This document shows, one piece after another, positions 25,807-35,133 of a stretch of DNA of 64,000 nt (position 1 is its first letter; each line of letters begins with the position of its first letter). Location: NCBI GenBank assembly GCA_965230515.1, contig OZ246007.1:3100001-3164000 (forward strand), in the 5' to 3' direction. The notes beneath the pieces are model-generated. The model was not told the DNA's origin. It saw only the letters and a program-made list of their open reading frames with translations, and did no database searches. This DNA is from JAJFKB01 sp965230515. GTDB taxonomy: Bacteria > Pseudomonadota > Gammaproteobacteria > Pseudomonadales > IMCC2047. The translations under genes and the position numbers were made by a program.

Positions 25807-26589
25807 ATGGCGGATAGTCAATTCCTCAGGGTTTTAGGTGTGAGTCTGGAGTATGAGTGGGTTGGCCCGCCTCCTGAGCAAGCGCTCACCATAGTAATGT
25901 TGCATGAGGGGTTGGGTTGTGTGGCGATGTGGCGAGATTTTGCAGAATCGTTGTCTGCCGCTACCGGCTACGGGGTTTTGTCATACAGTCGTCAGGGCTA
26001 TGGGCAGTCGGATTCCTGTGAGTTGCCGAGACCGCTCTCCTATATGCACGATGAAGCAGAAAATGTGTTGCCGGAGCTGATTAAGGTCGCTGGTCTGAGA
26101 GACTATGTCCTGCTTGGACATTCAGATGGTGGCTCGATTGCGCTTATTCATGCAGGTATGTATCAGTTGCCCGGGCTAAAGGGTGTTATCTGTGAATCGC
26201 CGCATGTGTTTTGTGAAGATCTCTCGGTTAGTTCAATTCAGGCTGCCAAAGAAGCTTTTGAGAACGACAATTTACGGGAAAGGCTTAAAAAGTATCATGG
26301 GGCCAACACTGATTGTGCTTTTTGGGGGTGGAATGCTGCCTGGCTGGATGCGGACTTCATTAGTTGGAATATTGAGGAGTACCTTTCCAAAATCCATGTT
26401 CCCGTGCTGGTGGTTCAGGGTGTTGACGACCAGTATGGCACGGCGGCTCAGGTAAAGGCGATTGCTGCGCAGTCAGGAAGCCGGGTCGAAGTTGCTATGT
26501 TAGAAAATTGTGGTCATTCTCCGCACAGGGAACAGCAATCAAAATCGATAGAGGTGATGCAGCATTTTTTGCTCGAAGTTGTAGATTGA
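25807..26589 (+). CDS. Alpha/beta hydrolase of the box cluster
   Basis: A 260-residue alpha/beta-hydrolase fold protein. The nucleophile elbow is G-H-S-D-G (about residues 102-106), the acid is likely the Asp pair in G-V-D-D (about 206-209), and the His lies in C-G-H-S-P-H near 237. No signal peptide is present, so it acts in the cytoplasm. Hydrolases of this kind often accompany box genes and may hydrolyse a lactone or a mischarged CoA ester; the exact substrate is unknown. It follows the benzoate-CoA ligase on the same strand and is closed by a terminator. Confidence 0.75.
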   Translation: MADSQFLRVLGVSLEYEWVGPPPEQALTIVMLHEGLGCVAMWRDFAESLSAATGYGVLSYSRQGYGQSDSCELPRPLSYMHDEAENVLPELIKVAGLRDYVLLGHSDGGSIALIHAGMYQLPGLKGVICESPHVFCEDLSVSSIQAAKEAFENDNLRERLKKYHGANTDCAFWGWNAAWLDADFISWNIEEYLSKIHVPVLVVQGVDDQYGTAAQVKAIAAQSGSRVEVAMLENCGHSPHREQQSKSIEVMQHFLLEVVD

Positions 26590-26603
26590 CGCGCCTTCTA
26601 TTT

Positions 26604-26637
26604 ACGCACGTTATAACCGTTATAATTGTGCGTTTTT
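26604..26637 (+). terminator. Intrinsic terminator after the hydrolase
   Basis: An ACGCAC...GTGCGT stem continued by TTATAA-CCG-TTATAA, with a short internal mismatch, is followed by TTTTT. Confidence 0.75.
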
Positions 26638-26863
26638 CAGGAAAATACTTTATAATCCTCCACCCTAAATTAATTGGAAGTTGTTGCCGGCGATGTTGGT
26701 GCAATATAGGTAAGACGCTAACTGGCTCAATTTAGTGCTTGATGCAAGCCTTGGTGAACCAGAACTTCAGTTCGATTAATCAACAATTGAAAACGATAGA
26801 ATGATTGGCGGTGGCCGATCACTCGCCAGTCTTTTAGTGCTTAAAATATAGAGGAGAATGATT

Positions 26864-27955
26864 GTGAAACCAGCAGTGAGAGTTGCCGTAACCGGTGCCG
26901 CAGGAGGCATTGCCTATTCTTTGCTTTTTAAAATAGCAGCGGGTGAAATGCTGGGGGCCGATCAGCCGGTCATATTGCATTTGGTTGAAATTCCCCAGGC
27001 GATGAACGCACTTCGCGGTGTGGCAATGGAACTCGAAGATTGTGCTTTCCCGCTTGTGCAGCAGGTTAATGTTTATGATGATCCTAATGAAGGCTTCAAA
27101 GGTATTCACTATGCGCTGTTGGTAGGTGCCCGGCCACGTGGCCCAGGCATGGAACGCAAGGATCTGTTGACTGAAAATGCCAAAATCTTCTCTGTGCAGG
27201 GTAAAGCGCTTAATGATAATGCTAATCCGGACGTGCGTGTGCTTGTGGTTGGTAATCCGGCTAATACCAATGCGCTTATTGCTTCACGCAATGCGCCCGA
27301 CTTAAGCCCGGCTCAGTTCACCGCAATGACTCGTCTGGATCATCAGCGGGCAAAAGGCATTCTCGGTAACAAGCTGGCCACCAATGCGAACGATGTTAAT
27401 GGTATTATTATCTGGGGTAATCACTCGGCAACACAATACCCGGATCTGCATCATGCCAGTATTCATGGCGAAGCCGCTTTGGATGTGGTCGATGAGTCCT
27501 GGTACAAAGACCAGTTTATTGCTCTGGTTCAGCAGCGCGGTGCGGCTATCATTAAAGCGCGAGGTGCATCCAGTTCGGCTTCTGCCGCTCAGGCAGCGAT
27601 AGATCATATGCGTAGCTGGGCACTGGGTACAGGTGACGACTGGGTTAGCATGGCGATTCCAAGTGATGGCAGTTATGGTGTGGAAACAGGCATTATTTAC
27701 TCTTTCCCGGTACGTTGTAACTATGGCCGCTATGAGATAGTGCAGGGTCTTGAAATAAATGAGTACTCGCGGGAAAAGATGAAAGCTACCGAAACCGAAC
27801 TGCTGGAGGAGCGTGCGGCAATTGATGATCTGCTTCCTGCTGAAACGGCGGCACGGATGGCGGATCCTTTTGGTCGTGCTGATGCAACCAATGATCTTGA
27901 TGATGAATGCCTGCGAAACGGCAATCCAGTTGTGCAGACAGACCGTGTTTGCTAG
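26864..27955 (+). CDS. mdh: Malate dehydrogenase (NAD), with C-terminal extension
   Basis: Oxidises malate to oxaloacetate in the TCA cycle. The GTG at 26864 is chosen as start: a GAGGAG site lies 7 bases before it, whereas the ATG at 26858 is only 1 base from that site; it also yields the usual M-K-P-x-V-R-V beginning. Visible are the Rossmann motif T-G-A-A-G-G-I, the R-P-R-G-P-G-M-E-R-K substrate loop, T-R-L-D-H, and the catalytic-His segment W-G-N-H-S. The body matches the 326-residue type common in proteobacteria, but about 39 more residues follow L-L-E-E-R-A-A-I-D-D-L-L. The single gene has its own terminator. Confidence 0.93.
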   Translation: MKPAVRVAVTGAAGGIAYSLLFKIAAGEMLGADQPVILHLVEIPQAMNALRGVAMELEDCAFPLVQQVNVYDDPNEGFKGIHYALLVGARPRGPGMERKDLLTENAKIFSVQGKALNDNANPDVRVLVVGNPANTNALIASRNAPDLSPAQFTAMTRLDHQRAKGILGNKLATNANDVNGIIIWGNHSATQYPDLHHASIHGEAALDVVDESWYKDQFIALVQQRGAAIIKARGASSSASAAQAAIDHMRSWALGTGDDWVSMAIPSDGSYGVETGIIYSFPVRCNYGRYEIVQGLEINEYSREKMKATETELLEERAAIDDLLPAETAARMADPFGRADATNDLDDECLRNGNPVVQTDRVC

Positions 27956-27990
27956 CTTTTGAATTTAAATAGTTTTAACGAAAGATTGGT

Positions 27991-28015
27991 AAGGCGCGTT
28001 GCGACGCGCCTTATT
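27991..28015 (+). terminator. Intrinsic terminator after mdh
   Basis: A perfect 9-bp GC-rich stem (27991-27999 with 28004-28012) with a TGCG loop is followed by ATTT. Confidence 0.8.
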
Positions 28016-28060
28016 TCATGTGGCCTTTAGTAGGGGTCACCACTGAAACAAGGAAATACT

Positions 28061-29983
28061 ATGCCTGTAATAACTCTTCCTGATGGTTCCAAGCGTTCAT
28101 ATGATGAACCGGTGTCGGTTTATCAGGTCGCGGCTGATATCGGCCCCGGTCTTGCCAAGGCTACCCTTGGTGGTGCTATTGATGGCGAGCCGTTGGATGC
28201 ACACGATTTAATCTCGGAAGATGCAAATTTGGTAATCTATACACCGAGGGATGATGAGGGTGTCGAGATTATCCGTCATTCATGTGCACACTTGTTGGGA
28301 CATGCCATCAAACAGCTTTGGCCCGATACGAAAATGGCTATCGGGCCTGTCATAGAAAATGGATTTTACTATGATGTTGATCTCGATAAGCGTATTACGG
28401 ATGAGGATCTGGAAGCGCTTGAGGCACATATGAAGTCGTTGGCGAAAACACATTATGACGTGGTGAAGAAAAAGGTAACCTGGCAGCAGGCTTACGATAC
28501 CTTTAGCGATCGGGGTGAGAGCTATAAGCTTGAAATTCTGGAGCGGGATATCGATAAGCAGGACTCTCCCGGGTTATACCATCACCAAGAGTATATCGAT
28601 ATGTGTCGCGGGCCTCACGTGCCCAATATGAAGTTCTGTGAGCATTTTAAGCTGATGCGTGTTTCCGGTGCATACTGGCGTGGCGATTCGGACAATAAAA
28701 TGTTGCAAAGGGTGTATGGCACGGCCTGGCCCGATAAGAAGAAGCTAAAGGGTTATCTGAATTTTCTGGCAGAAGCTGAAAAAAGGGATCATCGCAAGTT
28801 GGCCAAGAAGTTAGATCTCTTTCACCTACAGGAAGAAGCGCCGGGTATGGCCTTTTGGCATCCCAAGGGTTGGGCTATATATCAGGTGGTTGAGCAATAT
28901 ATGCGCCAGGTACAGCGTGATAATGGTTATCTGGAGATCAAAACGCCGCAATTGGTTGATTATTCGCTGTGGGAAAAATCCGGGCATGCAGATAAGTTTG
29001 GTGATGAGATGTTTTCGTCGCATTCGGAAAATCGCGATTATGCGGTTAAGCCGATGAACTGTCCCTGTCATGTACAGGTATTTAATCAGGGGTTGCGCAG
29101 TTATCGGGATTTACCGCTTCGGCTTGCAGAGTTTGGTTCCTGTCATCGAAATGAGCCTTCCGGAACGCTACAGGGCTTAATGCGCGTTCGGGGTTTTACT
29201 CAGGATGATGCCCACATCTTTTGTACAGAAGATCAGATTCAACAAGAGGTGTCAGATTTTATAGACCTGCTATTTAGCGTCTATCGGGATTTTGGTTTTA
29301 ATGAGGTATTAATCAAATTATCTACTCGCCCCGAAAAACGGGTTGGTTCGGATGAAGTCTGGGATAAAGCAGAGAAGGCGCTGGAGTTGGCGCTCAATAA
29401 CAAAGAGTTGGCCTGGGAATTACAGCCGGGTGAAGGCGCATTCTATGGTCCCAAAATTGAATTCTCGCTGAAAGATTGCCTGGGAAGGGTTTGGCAGTGC
29501 GGAACGATACAGGTGGATTTTTCCATGCCAGGACGTTTGGATGCACAGTATGTGAGCGAGGATGGCAGCCGACAGGTTCCCGTTATGTTGCACCGTGCAA
29601 TTCTGGGTTCTTTTGAGCGTTTTATTGGTATTTTGATTGAAAATTACGCCGGATCGATGCCTCCCTGGTTAGCTCCTCACCAGGCTGTTGTTGTCAATAT
29701 TACCGACAATCATGCCGAATATTGTAAAAAAATTGAAAAAACCTTGAGAAATAAAGGATTTAGAGCCATTTCGGACTTGAGAAACGAGAAGATCGGCTTT
29801 AAAATTCGCGAGCACACAATTCAGCGGGTTCCTTATATGTTGGTCGTGGGCGACCAAGAGCTGGAATCCGGCACTGTTGCAGTACGCACATGTGCAGGTG
29901 AAGACCTGGGTGCGATGAGTATAGAATCCTTTTGCGAAAGATTATCAGCGGACGTTGATTGTCGCGGCAGGATAGAGACATAA
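28061..29983 (+). CDS. thrS: Threonyl-tRNA synthetase
   Basis: Charges tRNA-Thr. The 640 residues show the N-terminal TGS domain (about 1-61), the editing domain with H-S-C-A-H near 73-77, and the class II core with the zinc-binding M-N-C-P-C-H segment near 335, followed by the anticodon-binding domain. The length is standard. It heads the classic gammaproteobacterial series thrS-infC-rpmI-rplT-pheST-ihfA. Confidence 0.98.
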   Translation: MPVITLPDGSKRSYDEPVSVYQVAADIGPGLAKATLGGAIDGEPLDAHDLISEDANLVIYTPRDDEGVEIIRHSCAHLLGHAIKQLWPDTKMAIGPVIENGFYYDVDLDKRITDEDLEALEAHMKSLAKTHYDVVKKKVTWQQAYDTFSDRGESYKLEILERDIDKQDSPGLYHHQEYIDMCRGPHVPNMKFCEHFKLMRVSGAYWRGDSDNKMLQRVYGTAWPDKKKLKGYLNFLAEAEKRDHRKLAKKLDLFHLQEEAPGMAFWHPKGWAIYQVVEQYMRQVQRDNGYLEIKTPQLVDYSLWEKSGHADKFGDEMFSSHSENRDYAVKPMNCPCHVQVFNQGLRSYRDLPLRLAEFGSCHRNEPSGTLQGLMRVRGFTQDDAHIFCTEDQIQQEVSDFIDLLFSVYRDFGFNEVLIKLSTRPEKRVGSDEVWDKAEKALELALNNKELAWELQPGEGAFYGPKIEFSLKDCLGRVWQCGTIQVDFSMPGRLDAQYVSEDGSRQVPVMLHRAILGSFERFIGILIENYAGSMPPWLAPHQAVVVNITDNHAEYCKKIEKTLRNKGFRAISDLRNEKIGFKIREHTIQRVPYMLVVGDQELESGTVAVRTCAGEDLGAMSIESFCERLSADVDCRGRIET

Positions 29984-30012
29984 ACTAAATTTAGGAGATT
30001 TACTTCAATATA

Positions 30013-30543
30013 ATGAGTAAAGGCCGAAAAAATAAAGCTGCCATAAATGGCGAAATTCAGGCATCGGAAGTGAGGCTTGTATTGGCCGACGGATCACAGG
30101 GTGGGATAGTACCGTTGGCAGAAGCATTGGCCGCAGCGAAAGAGGCTAGTTTAGATTTAGTTGAAATTGCACCGGATGCAAAACCACCTGTCTGTAAAGT
30201 GATGGATTACGGCAAAAAACTATTTGATGAGAAAAAACAGTTGGCTGCCAACCGCAAAAAGCAGCGGCAGATGCAGGTGAAAGAAATAAAGTTTCGACCA
30301 GGGACGGAAGAGGGGGATTATCGGGTAAAACTACGCAACCTGATACGTTTCCTGGAGCATGGGGATAAGGCCAAGGTAACCTGTCGGTTCCGCGGTCGGG
30401 AAATGGCCCATCAGGATATCGGAATGACTCTGATGAAGCGGGTGGAAGAAGATTTGCAGGAATATGGCACAGTTGAGCTTCAACCCAAACCAGAAGGTCG
30501 TCAGATAACGATGGTGCTGGCCCCAATTAAGAAGAAACGCTAA
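30013..30543 (+). CDS. infC: Translation initiation factor IF-3
   Basis: IF-3 binds the 30S subunit and checks the start codon. The 176 residues include the N-domain I-N-G-E-I start, the linker lysines, and K-E-I-K-F-R-P-G-T leading to the C-domain. Enterobacterial infC begins with AUU and is autoregulated through it; here the first usable start is ATG 30013, directly preceded by an in-frame ATA. The AGGAG site (29993-29997) is 15 bases from the ATG, longer than normal, so the exact start is slightly uncertain. Confidence 0.96.
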   Translation: MSKGRKNKAAINGEIQASEVRLVLADGSQGGIVPLAEALAAAKEASLDLVEIAPDAKPPVCKVMDYGKKLFDEKKQLAANRKKQRQMQVKEIKFRPGTEEGDYRVKLRNLIRFLEHGDKAKVTCRFRGREMAHQDIGMTLMKRVEEDLQEYGTVELQPKPEGRQITMVLAPIKKKR

Positions 30544-30604
30544 ACGGCGTTTCAATTTTATTAATAGCGGTGCTTGATGTGCCGATACAAATGCGAGTTA
30601 AATG

Positions 30605-30799
30605 ATGTCTAAGATTAAAACCAACCGAGGTGCAGCCAAGCGCTTTAAGAAAACGGCGAATGGCTTTAAGCACAAGCAGTCCTTCAGAAGTCATATTCTG
30701 ACTAAGAAAAGTACCAAGCGTAAGCGTCAATTGCGCCCGATGTTACAGGTCCATGATGCTGACAAGGCGCTGATTAAGCGCATGTTGCCCAATACTTAA
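30605..30799 (+). CDS. rpmI: 50S ribosomal protein L35
   Basis: A 64-residue basic protein with the conserved K-I-K-T-x-R-G-A-A-K-R-F-K-K start and L-T-K-K-S-T-K-R-K-R-x-L-R. Of two adjacent ATGs (30602 and 30605) the second gives the family's M-S-K start. The ribosome binding site is weak. In related bacteria this leader is where L20 represses rpmI-rplT translation, so the 60-base gap after infC may hold that operator. Confidence 0.96.
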   Translation: MSKIKTNRGAAKRFKKTANGFKHKQSFRSHILTKKSTKRKRQLRPMLQVHDADKALIKRMLPNT

Positions 30800-30829
30800 T
30801 AATTATCTGATTTTCTAGAGGACGAAAAA

Positions 30830-31189
30830 ATGCCACGTGTAAAACGAGGTGTGACCGCACACAAGCGTCACAAAAAAGTACTAAAGCAAGCAAAAGGTTA
30901 TTACGGTGCACGCAGTCGTGTGTATCGCGTTGCCAAACAGGCGGTTATTAAAGCTGGTCAATATGCCTACCGTGATCGACGTCAGCGTAAACGTCAGTTT
31001 CGTGCGCTGTGGATTACCCGCATCAATGCAGCAGCCAGAGACAACGGTTTATCCTATAGCCGTTTGATTGCTGGATTGAAGAAAGCATCCATAGAAATTG
31101 ATCGAAAGGTGCTCGCGGATTTAGCTGTTCATGAAAAAGAGGCTTTTGCAGCGATTGCGGAAAAAGCCAAATCAGCTCTAGCCGCCTAA
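30830..31189 (+). CDS. rplT: 50S ribosomal protein L20
   Basis: A 119-residue protein with the M-P-R-V-K-R-G-V start and the long basic helix typical of L20, which organises 23S rRNA in early assembly and represses its own operon. The GAGGA site is well placed. It follows rpmI by 30 bases. Confidence 0.98.
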   Translation: MPRVKRGVTAHKRHKKVLKQAKGYYGARSRVYRVAKQAVIKAGQYAYRDRRQRKRQFRALWITRINAAARDNGLSYSRLIAGLKKASIEIDRKVLADLAVHEKEAFAAIAEKAKSALAA

Positions 31190-31325
31190 CTGGATGCAGC
31201 TATAGATATCTAGATTGCCTGATAAAAGTTGTCCCATATTCCGGGATAGAACTGTTAGATATATTCCCGGTAGTACAATTCAGGGCAATAATGATGTTCG
31301 GCGAATGCCGGACTAACGCTAAAGT

Positions 31326-31364
31326 AATAGGGGGAAGGGTTAACGCTCTTCCCCCTATTTTTTC
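31326..31364 (+). terminator. Strong terminator or attenuator immediately before pheS
   Basis: A perfect 12-bp stem (31326-31337 with 31348-31359) is followed by six T. The T-run ends 12 bases before the pheS ATG and abuts its CGGAG site. It both ends the rplT unit and could attenuate pheST. Upstream hairpins at about 31249-31270 and 31294-31312 could form alternative structures. Confidence 0.85.
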
Positions 31365-31375
31365 GGAGATTTTGC

Positions 31376-32392
31376 ATGGAGAATCTGGATTCCCTGATTG
31401 CTCAGGCAAAGACAGCAATTGATGAAGCACCGGATTCCCAGGTATTGGATCAAGTGCGCGTTCAGTATCTGGGTAAGAAAGGTGAACTGACCCAATTGCT
31501 GAAAGGCTTGGGAAGCCTGTCAGCGGAGCAGCGACCCCAGGCCGGAGCAGCGATTAACGAAGCCAAACAATCACTTCAGGAATACATTAATCAACGTAAA
31601 GATGGGCTGGTTAATGAGGCTCTCAATGAACGGCTGGGCGCCGAAGTGATAGATGTTACTCTACCAGGCAGAGGCCAGGTGCCCGGAAATTTACATCCGG
31701 TGACTAAAACGATAGAGCGCATTGAAACCTTCTTTATGCAACTGGGTTATGATGTTGCGGAGGGGCCTGAAATAGAGGATGATTTTCATAACTTTGAGGC
31801 CCTGAACATACCTGCACACCACCCTGCCAGGGCGATGCATGATACTTTTTATTTTGATGCGCACCGGCTGCTCAGAACACATACCTCTCCAGTTCAAATA
31901 AGAGTAATGGAGCAACAAAAGCCACCCTATGGGATCATCTGTCCGGGGCGGGTGTATCGTTGTGATTCAGACTTAACCCACACACCCATGTTTCATCAGG
32001 TTGAGGGTTTGTTGGTTAATGAAGGGGTTAGCTTTGCAGATTTAAAAGGAACGGTGGCTGAGTTTTTGAAGGCGTTCTTTGAGAGAGAGTTGGCAGTCCG
32101 CTTTCGGCCATCCTATTTTCCCTTTACCGAGCCGTCTGCTGAAGTGGATATGGAGTGTGTCATGTGCCGCGGCCAGGGATGTCGTGTGTGCAGCCATACC
32201 GGATGGCTGGAGATTATGGGTTGCGGTATGGTTCACCCGAATGTCTTTGAGTCAGCGGGTGTCGATGCTGAGAAATATACCGGTTTTGCTTTTGGTATGG
32301 GCGTTGAGCGTTTGGCAATGTTGCGTTATGGCGTGAACGATTTACGGTTGTTTTTTGAGAATGATTTACGCTTTTTGTCGCAGTTTAATTGA
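31376..32392 (+). CDS. pheS: Phenylalanyl-tRNA synthetase alpha subunit
   Basis: The catalytic class II subunit of the (alpha-beta)2 enzyme. The 338 residues include an N-terminal coiled coil (about 1-85) that holds tRNA, motif 2 around the F-H-Q-V-E-G-L segment (about 204-210), and motif 3 G-M-G-V-E-R-L-A-M near 309-317. Standard length. It is followed 46 bases later by pheT. Confidence 0.98.
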   Translation: MENLDSLIAQAKTAIDEAPDSQVLDQVRVQYLGKKGELTQLLKGLGSLSAEQRPQAGAAINEAKQSLQEYINQRKDGLVNEALNERLGAEVIDVTLPGRGQVPGNLHPVTKTIERIETFFMQLGYDVAEGPEIEDDFHNFEALNIPAHHPARAMHDTFYFDAHRLLRTHTSPVQIRVMEQQKPPYGIICPGRVYRCDSDLTHTPMFHQVEGLLVNEGVSFADLKGTVAEFLKAFFERELAVRFRPSYFPFTEPSAEVDMECVMCRGQGCRVCSHTGWLEIMGCGMVHPNVFESAGVDAEKYTGFAFGMGVERLAMLRYGVNDLRLFFENDLRFLSQFN

Positions 32393-32437
32393 TTCCCGTT
32401 AAAAGCTAATTAAAGCATTGGTTAAAAAGGTTAATAG

Positions 32438-34828
32438 ATGAAAATCAGTGAACAATGGCTGCGGGAGTGGGTTAACCCTCAGCTCGATAGTCAGCAGTTG
32501 GTTGAACAGGTCACCATGGCAGGTCTGGAAGTCGATGGCGTTGAGCCGGTGGCAGGGGCTTTTCAAGGCGTGACTGTCGCTGAAGTTGTGGATGTCCAAT
32601 CCCATCCAAACGCGGATAAACTGAGAGTATGCAAGGTTGCAACAGGAAGTGCTGAATATCAGGTGGTCTGTGGTGCGCCGAATGTAAAGAAGGGTTTGAA
32701 AGTTGTGCTGGCTGAAGTTGGTGCTGTTCTGCCGGGTAATTTTAAGATCAAGAAAGCCAAACTGCGCGGCGTTGAATCCCATGGCATGCTTTGCTCTGAA
32801 AGGGAGTTGGAATTAAGTGACAATCATGACGGCATTATGGAGTTGGTGGATAACGCTCCTGTAGGTCAGGATATTCGCCAACATCTTAATCTTGATGACC
32901 AGTGTGTTGAGATCGATTTAACTCCTAACCGTGGCGATTGTCTGAGCATCAAGGGCCTCGCCAGAGAGGTGGGGGTTCTTAACCGATTAGCTGTATCGAG
33001 CCCTTCAATAGAGCCCGTCACGCCACAGATAGAAGATCAGTTCGAAGTGCTCGTGGAATCACCGGATGCCTGTCCCAGGTATTTAGGGCGTGTTTTGCGC
33101 AATGTCAATACGCAGGCCGAGTCGCCCATGTGGTTGCAGGAAAGACTGCGCAGAAGCGGGTTGCGCAGTATTGATCCAATAGTTGATGTGACCAATTATG
33201 TGATGATGGAACTTGGTCAGCCGATGCACGCGTTTGATCTGGCGAAGCTGAAGGAAAAGATCTGTGTACGTATGGCCGGTCCGGGCGAAAGCCTAGTGCT
33301 GCTGGATGGGCAGAAGGTTGATCTGACTGAGAATACATTGTTGATAACAGATCAGTCCGGACCTATCGCCATGGCTGGAATTATGGGTGGTGCCGCAACA
33401 GGGGTTACCGAACAAAGCAAAGATATTTTCCTGGAGAGCGCATTTTTTGCGCCATTGGCCATTGCCGGAAAAGCCCGCGGTTATGGTTTGCACACCGATT
33501 CTTCGCATCGCTATGAGCGCGGTGTCGATTTTAATTTGCAGCGCACAGCAATGGAGCGCGCTACGCAACTGTTGTTGGATATTGTGGGCGGCCAGCCTGG
33601 CCCCATTGTTGAAAGCAGTTCGCAAGAGCATCTGCCAAAAATATCAGCTATTCGGCTCAGAGGCAGACGTGTTGCGCAAGTGCTAAATATTGAGCTCGAG
33701 AGCTCGGAGATTGTTGATATCCTGACTCGACTCGGAATGCAGGTAGAAACAGAAAATGAAGAGGAGTGGCTGGTTACAACGCCTTCCTATCGCTTTGATA
33801 TCTCTATTGAGGCTGACCTGATTGAGGAAATAGCGCGAGTCTTTGGCTATAACCGGCTACCGGCAAAAATGCCGCAGGTATCACAAAAGCATCGCTTAAA
33901 AAGCGAGACAGAAATCAGTTTGGGGCAGCTGCGGCGCGTTTTATTGGCGCGAGGATATCATGAGGCGATCACCTACAGCTTTGTTGACCCGAAAATCCAG
34001 ACTCATTTTCTGGGCGACAAACAGGCAATCGCGCTTGCAAACCCGATATCGAGTGATATGTCAGAAATGCGAACCAGTCTGTGGCCGGGATTGATTCAAG
34101 CGTTGCAGTATAACCAGAACCGGCAACATAGTCGGGTGCGATTGTTTGAGTCGGGACTGGTATTTTCCCAGACGGATGTAGATGGCACTATTGAGCAGGT
34201 TGCAAAACTGGGTGGTGTTATTGCGGGACCCCGTGAAGTTGAAAGCTGGGCGCACTCGGGTGATAAGGTCGATTTTTATGATATTAAGGGCGACCTGGAA
34301 GCGCTGTTGATGATGGGTGGTCATTCGACCTCATATCGGTTCAAGCAAATGGATGGCCAGCAAGGCGCACTGCATCCGGGACAGAGCGCTCAGATAATCT
34401 ATGACGGGCGTGTTGTTGGCGTGGTTGGGGCCTTGCACCCGTCCGTTGAAAGCGCGCTGGATTTGAATGGTCCGGTGTTTCTTTTTGAGCTGGAACTGGA
34501 GGCGATTCAGCGTTCACGAGTGGCTGAATTTAAAGAATTATCAAAATTTCCTGAAGTTCGCCGAGATTTGGCTATAATTGTTGATGAATCGGTACCTCTG
34601 TGCGAGATTAACATAGCGATAAGGGGTGAGGCCGGTGAGTATTTGACGGATCTTAAGTTATTTGATCTATATCAGGGTAAAGGGATTGATCCGGGCAGAA
34701 AAAGTTTGGCTCTGGGGTTGACGTGGCAGCATAGATCGCGCACTCTTACAGATGAAGAAATTTCTCAGCTCGTTAGCTGTATTATCAAGAACTTAGAAAA
34801 AGAATTTAATGCCGTATTGAGGGGCTAG
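32438..34828 (+). CDS. pheT: Phenylalanyl-tRNA synthetase beta subunit
   Basis: The 796-residue partner of PheS. Domain order: EMAPII-like tRNA-binding domain (about 39-150, with H-P-N-A-D-K-L), B3/B4 editing domain (about 210-375), B5, a catalytic-like core, and the C-terminal ferredoxin-fold anticodon-binding domain. The length matches the family. The stop lies 2 bases before ihfA. Confidence 0.98.
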   Translation: MKISEQWLREWVNPQLDSQQLVEQVTMAGLEVDGVEPVAGAFQGVTVAEVVDVQSHPNADKLRVCKVATGSAEYQVVCGAPNVKKGLKVVLAEVGAVLPGNFKIKKAKLRGVESHGMLCSERELELSDNHDGIMELVDNAPVGQDIRQHLNLDDQCVEIDLTPNRGDCLSIKGLAREVGVLNRLAVSSPSIEPVTPQIEDQFEVLVESPDACPRYLGRVLRNVNTQAESPMWLQERLRRSGLRSIDPIVDVTNYVMMELGQPMHAFDLAKLKEKICVRMAGPGESLVLLDGQKVDLTENTLLITDQSGPIAMAGIMGGAATGVTEQSKDIFLESAFFAPLAIAGKARGYGLHTDSSHRYERGVDFNLQRTAMERATQLLLDIVGGQPGPIVESSSQEHLPKISAIRLRGRRVAQVLNIELESSEIVDILTRLGMQVETENEEEWLVTTPSYRFDISIEADLIEEIARVFGYNRLPAKMPQVSQKHRLKSETEISLGQLRRVLLARGYHEAITYSFVDPKIQTHFLGDKQAIALANPISSDMSEMRTSLWPGLIQALQYNQNRQHSRVRLFESGLVFSQTDVDGTIEQVAKLGGVIAGPREVESWAHSGDKVDFYDIKGDLEALLMMGGHSTSYRFKQMDGQQGALHPGQSAQIIYDGRVVGVVGALHPSVESALDLNGPVFLFELELEAIQRSRVAEFKELSKFPEVRRDLAIIVDESVPLCEINIAIRGEAGEYLTDLKLFDLYQGKGIDPGRKSLALGLTWQHRSRTLTDEEISQLVSCIIKNLEKEFNAVLRG

Positions 34829-34830
34829 CC

Positions 34831-35133
34831 ATGGGCGCTCTTACCAAAGCCGCGATGGCGGAAAAACTTTTTGATGAATTGGGTCTCAACAAGCGTGAAG
34901 CTAAGGAAATTGTTGAGATGTTTTTTGGAGAGATCAGTGAATGCCTGGTTAATAACGAACAGGTTAAGTTATCTGGTTTTGGTAACTTCGATCTGCGCGA
35001 TAAAACCGAACGCCCGGGCCGAAATCCTAAAACCGGTGAGGACATTCCTATCTCTGCAAGGCGAGTTGTGACTTTCCGCCCCGGACAAAAGTTAAGGACT
35101 AAAGTGGAAGACTATGCTGGAACCGAGTCATAA
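34831..35133 (+). CDS. ihfA: Integration host factor alpha subunit
   Basis: A DNA-bending nucleoid protein that pairs with IhfB. The 100 residues contain the G-F-G-N-F hinge and the G-R-N-P-K-T-G-E loop with the intercalating Pro. The place behind pheT is conserved in gammaproteobacteria. A GAGGGG site lies at the end of pheT. Confidence 0.97.
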   Translation: MGALTKAAMAEKLFDELGLNKREAKEIVEMFFGEISECLVNNEQVKLSGFGNFDLRDKTERPGRNPKTGEDIPISARRVVTFRPGQKLRTKVEDYAGTES

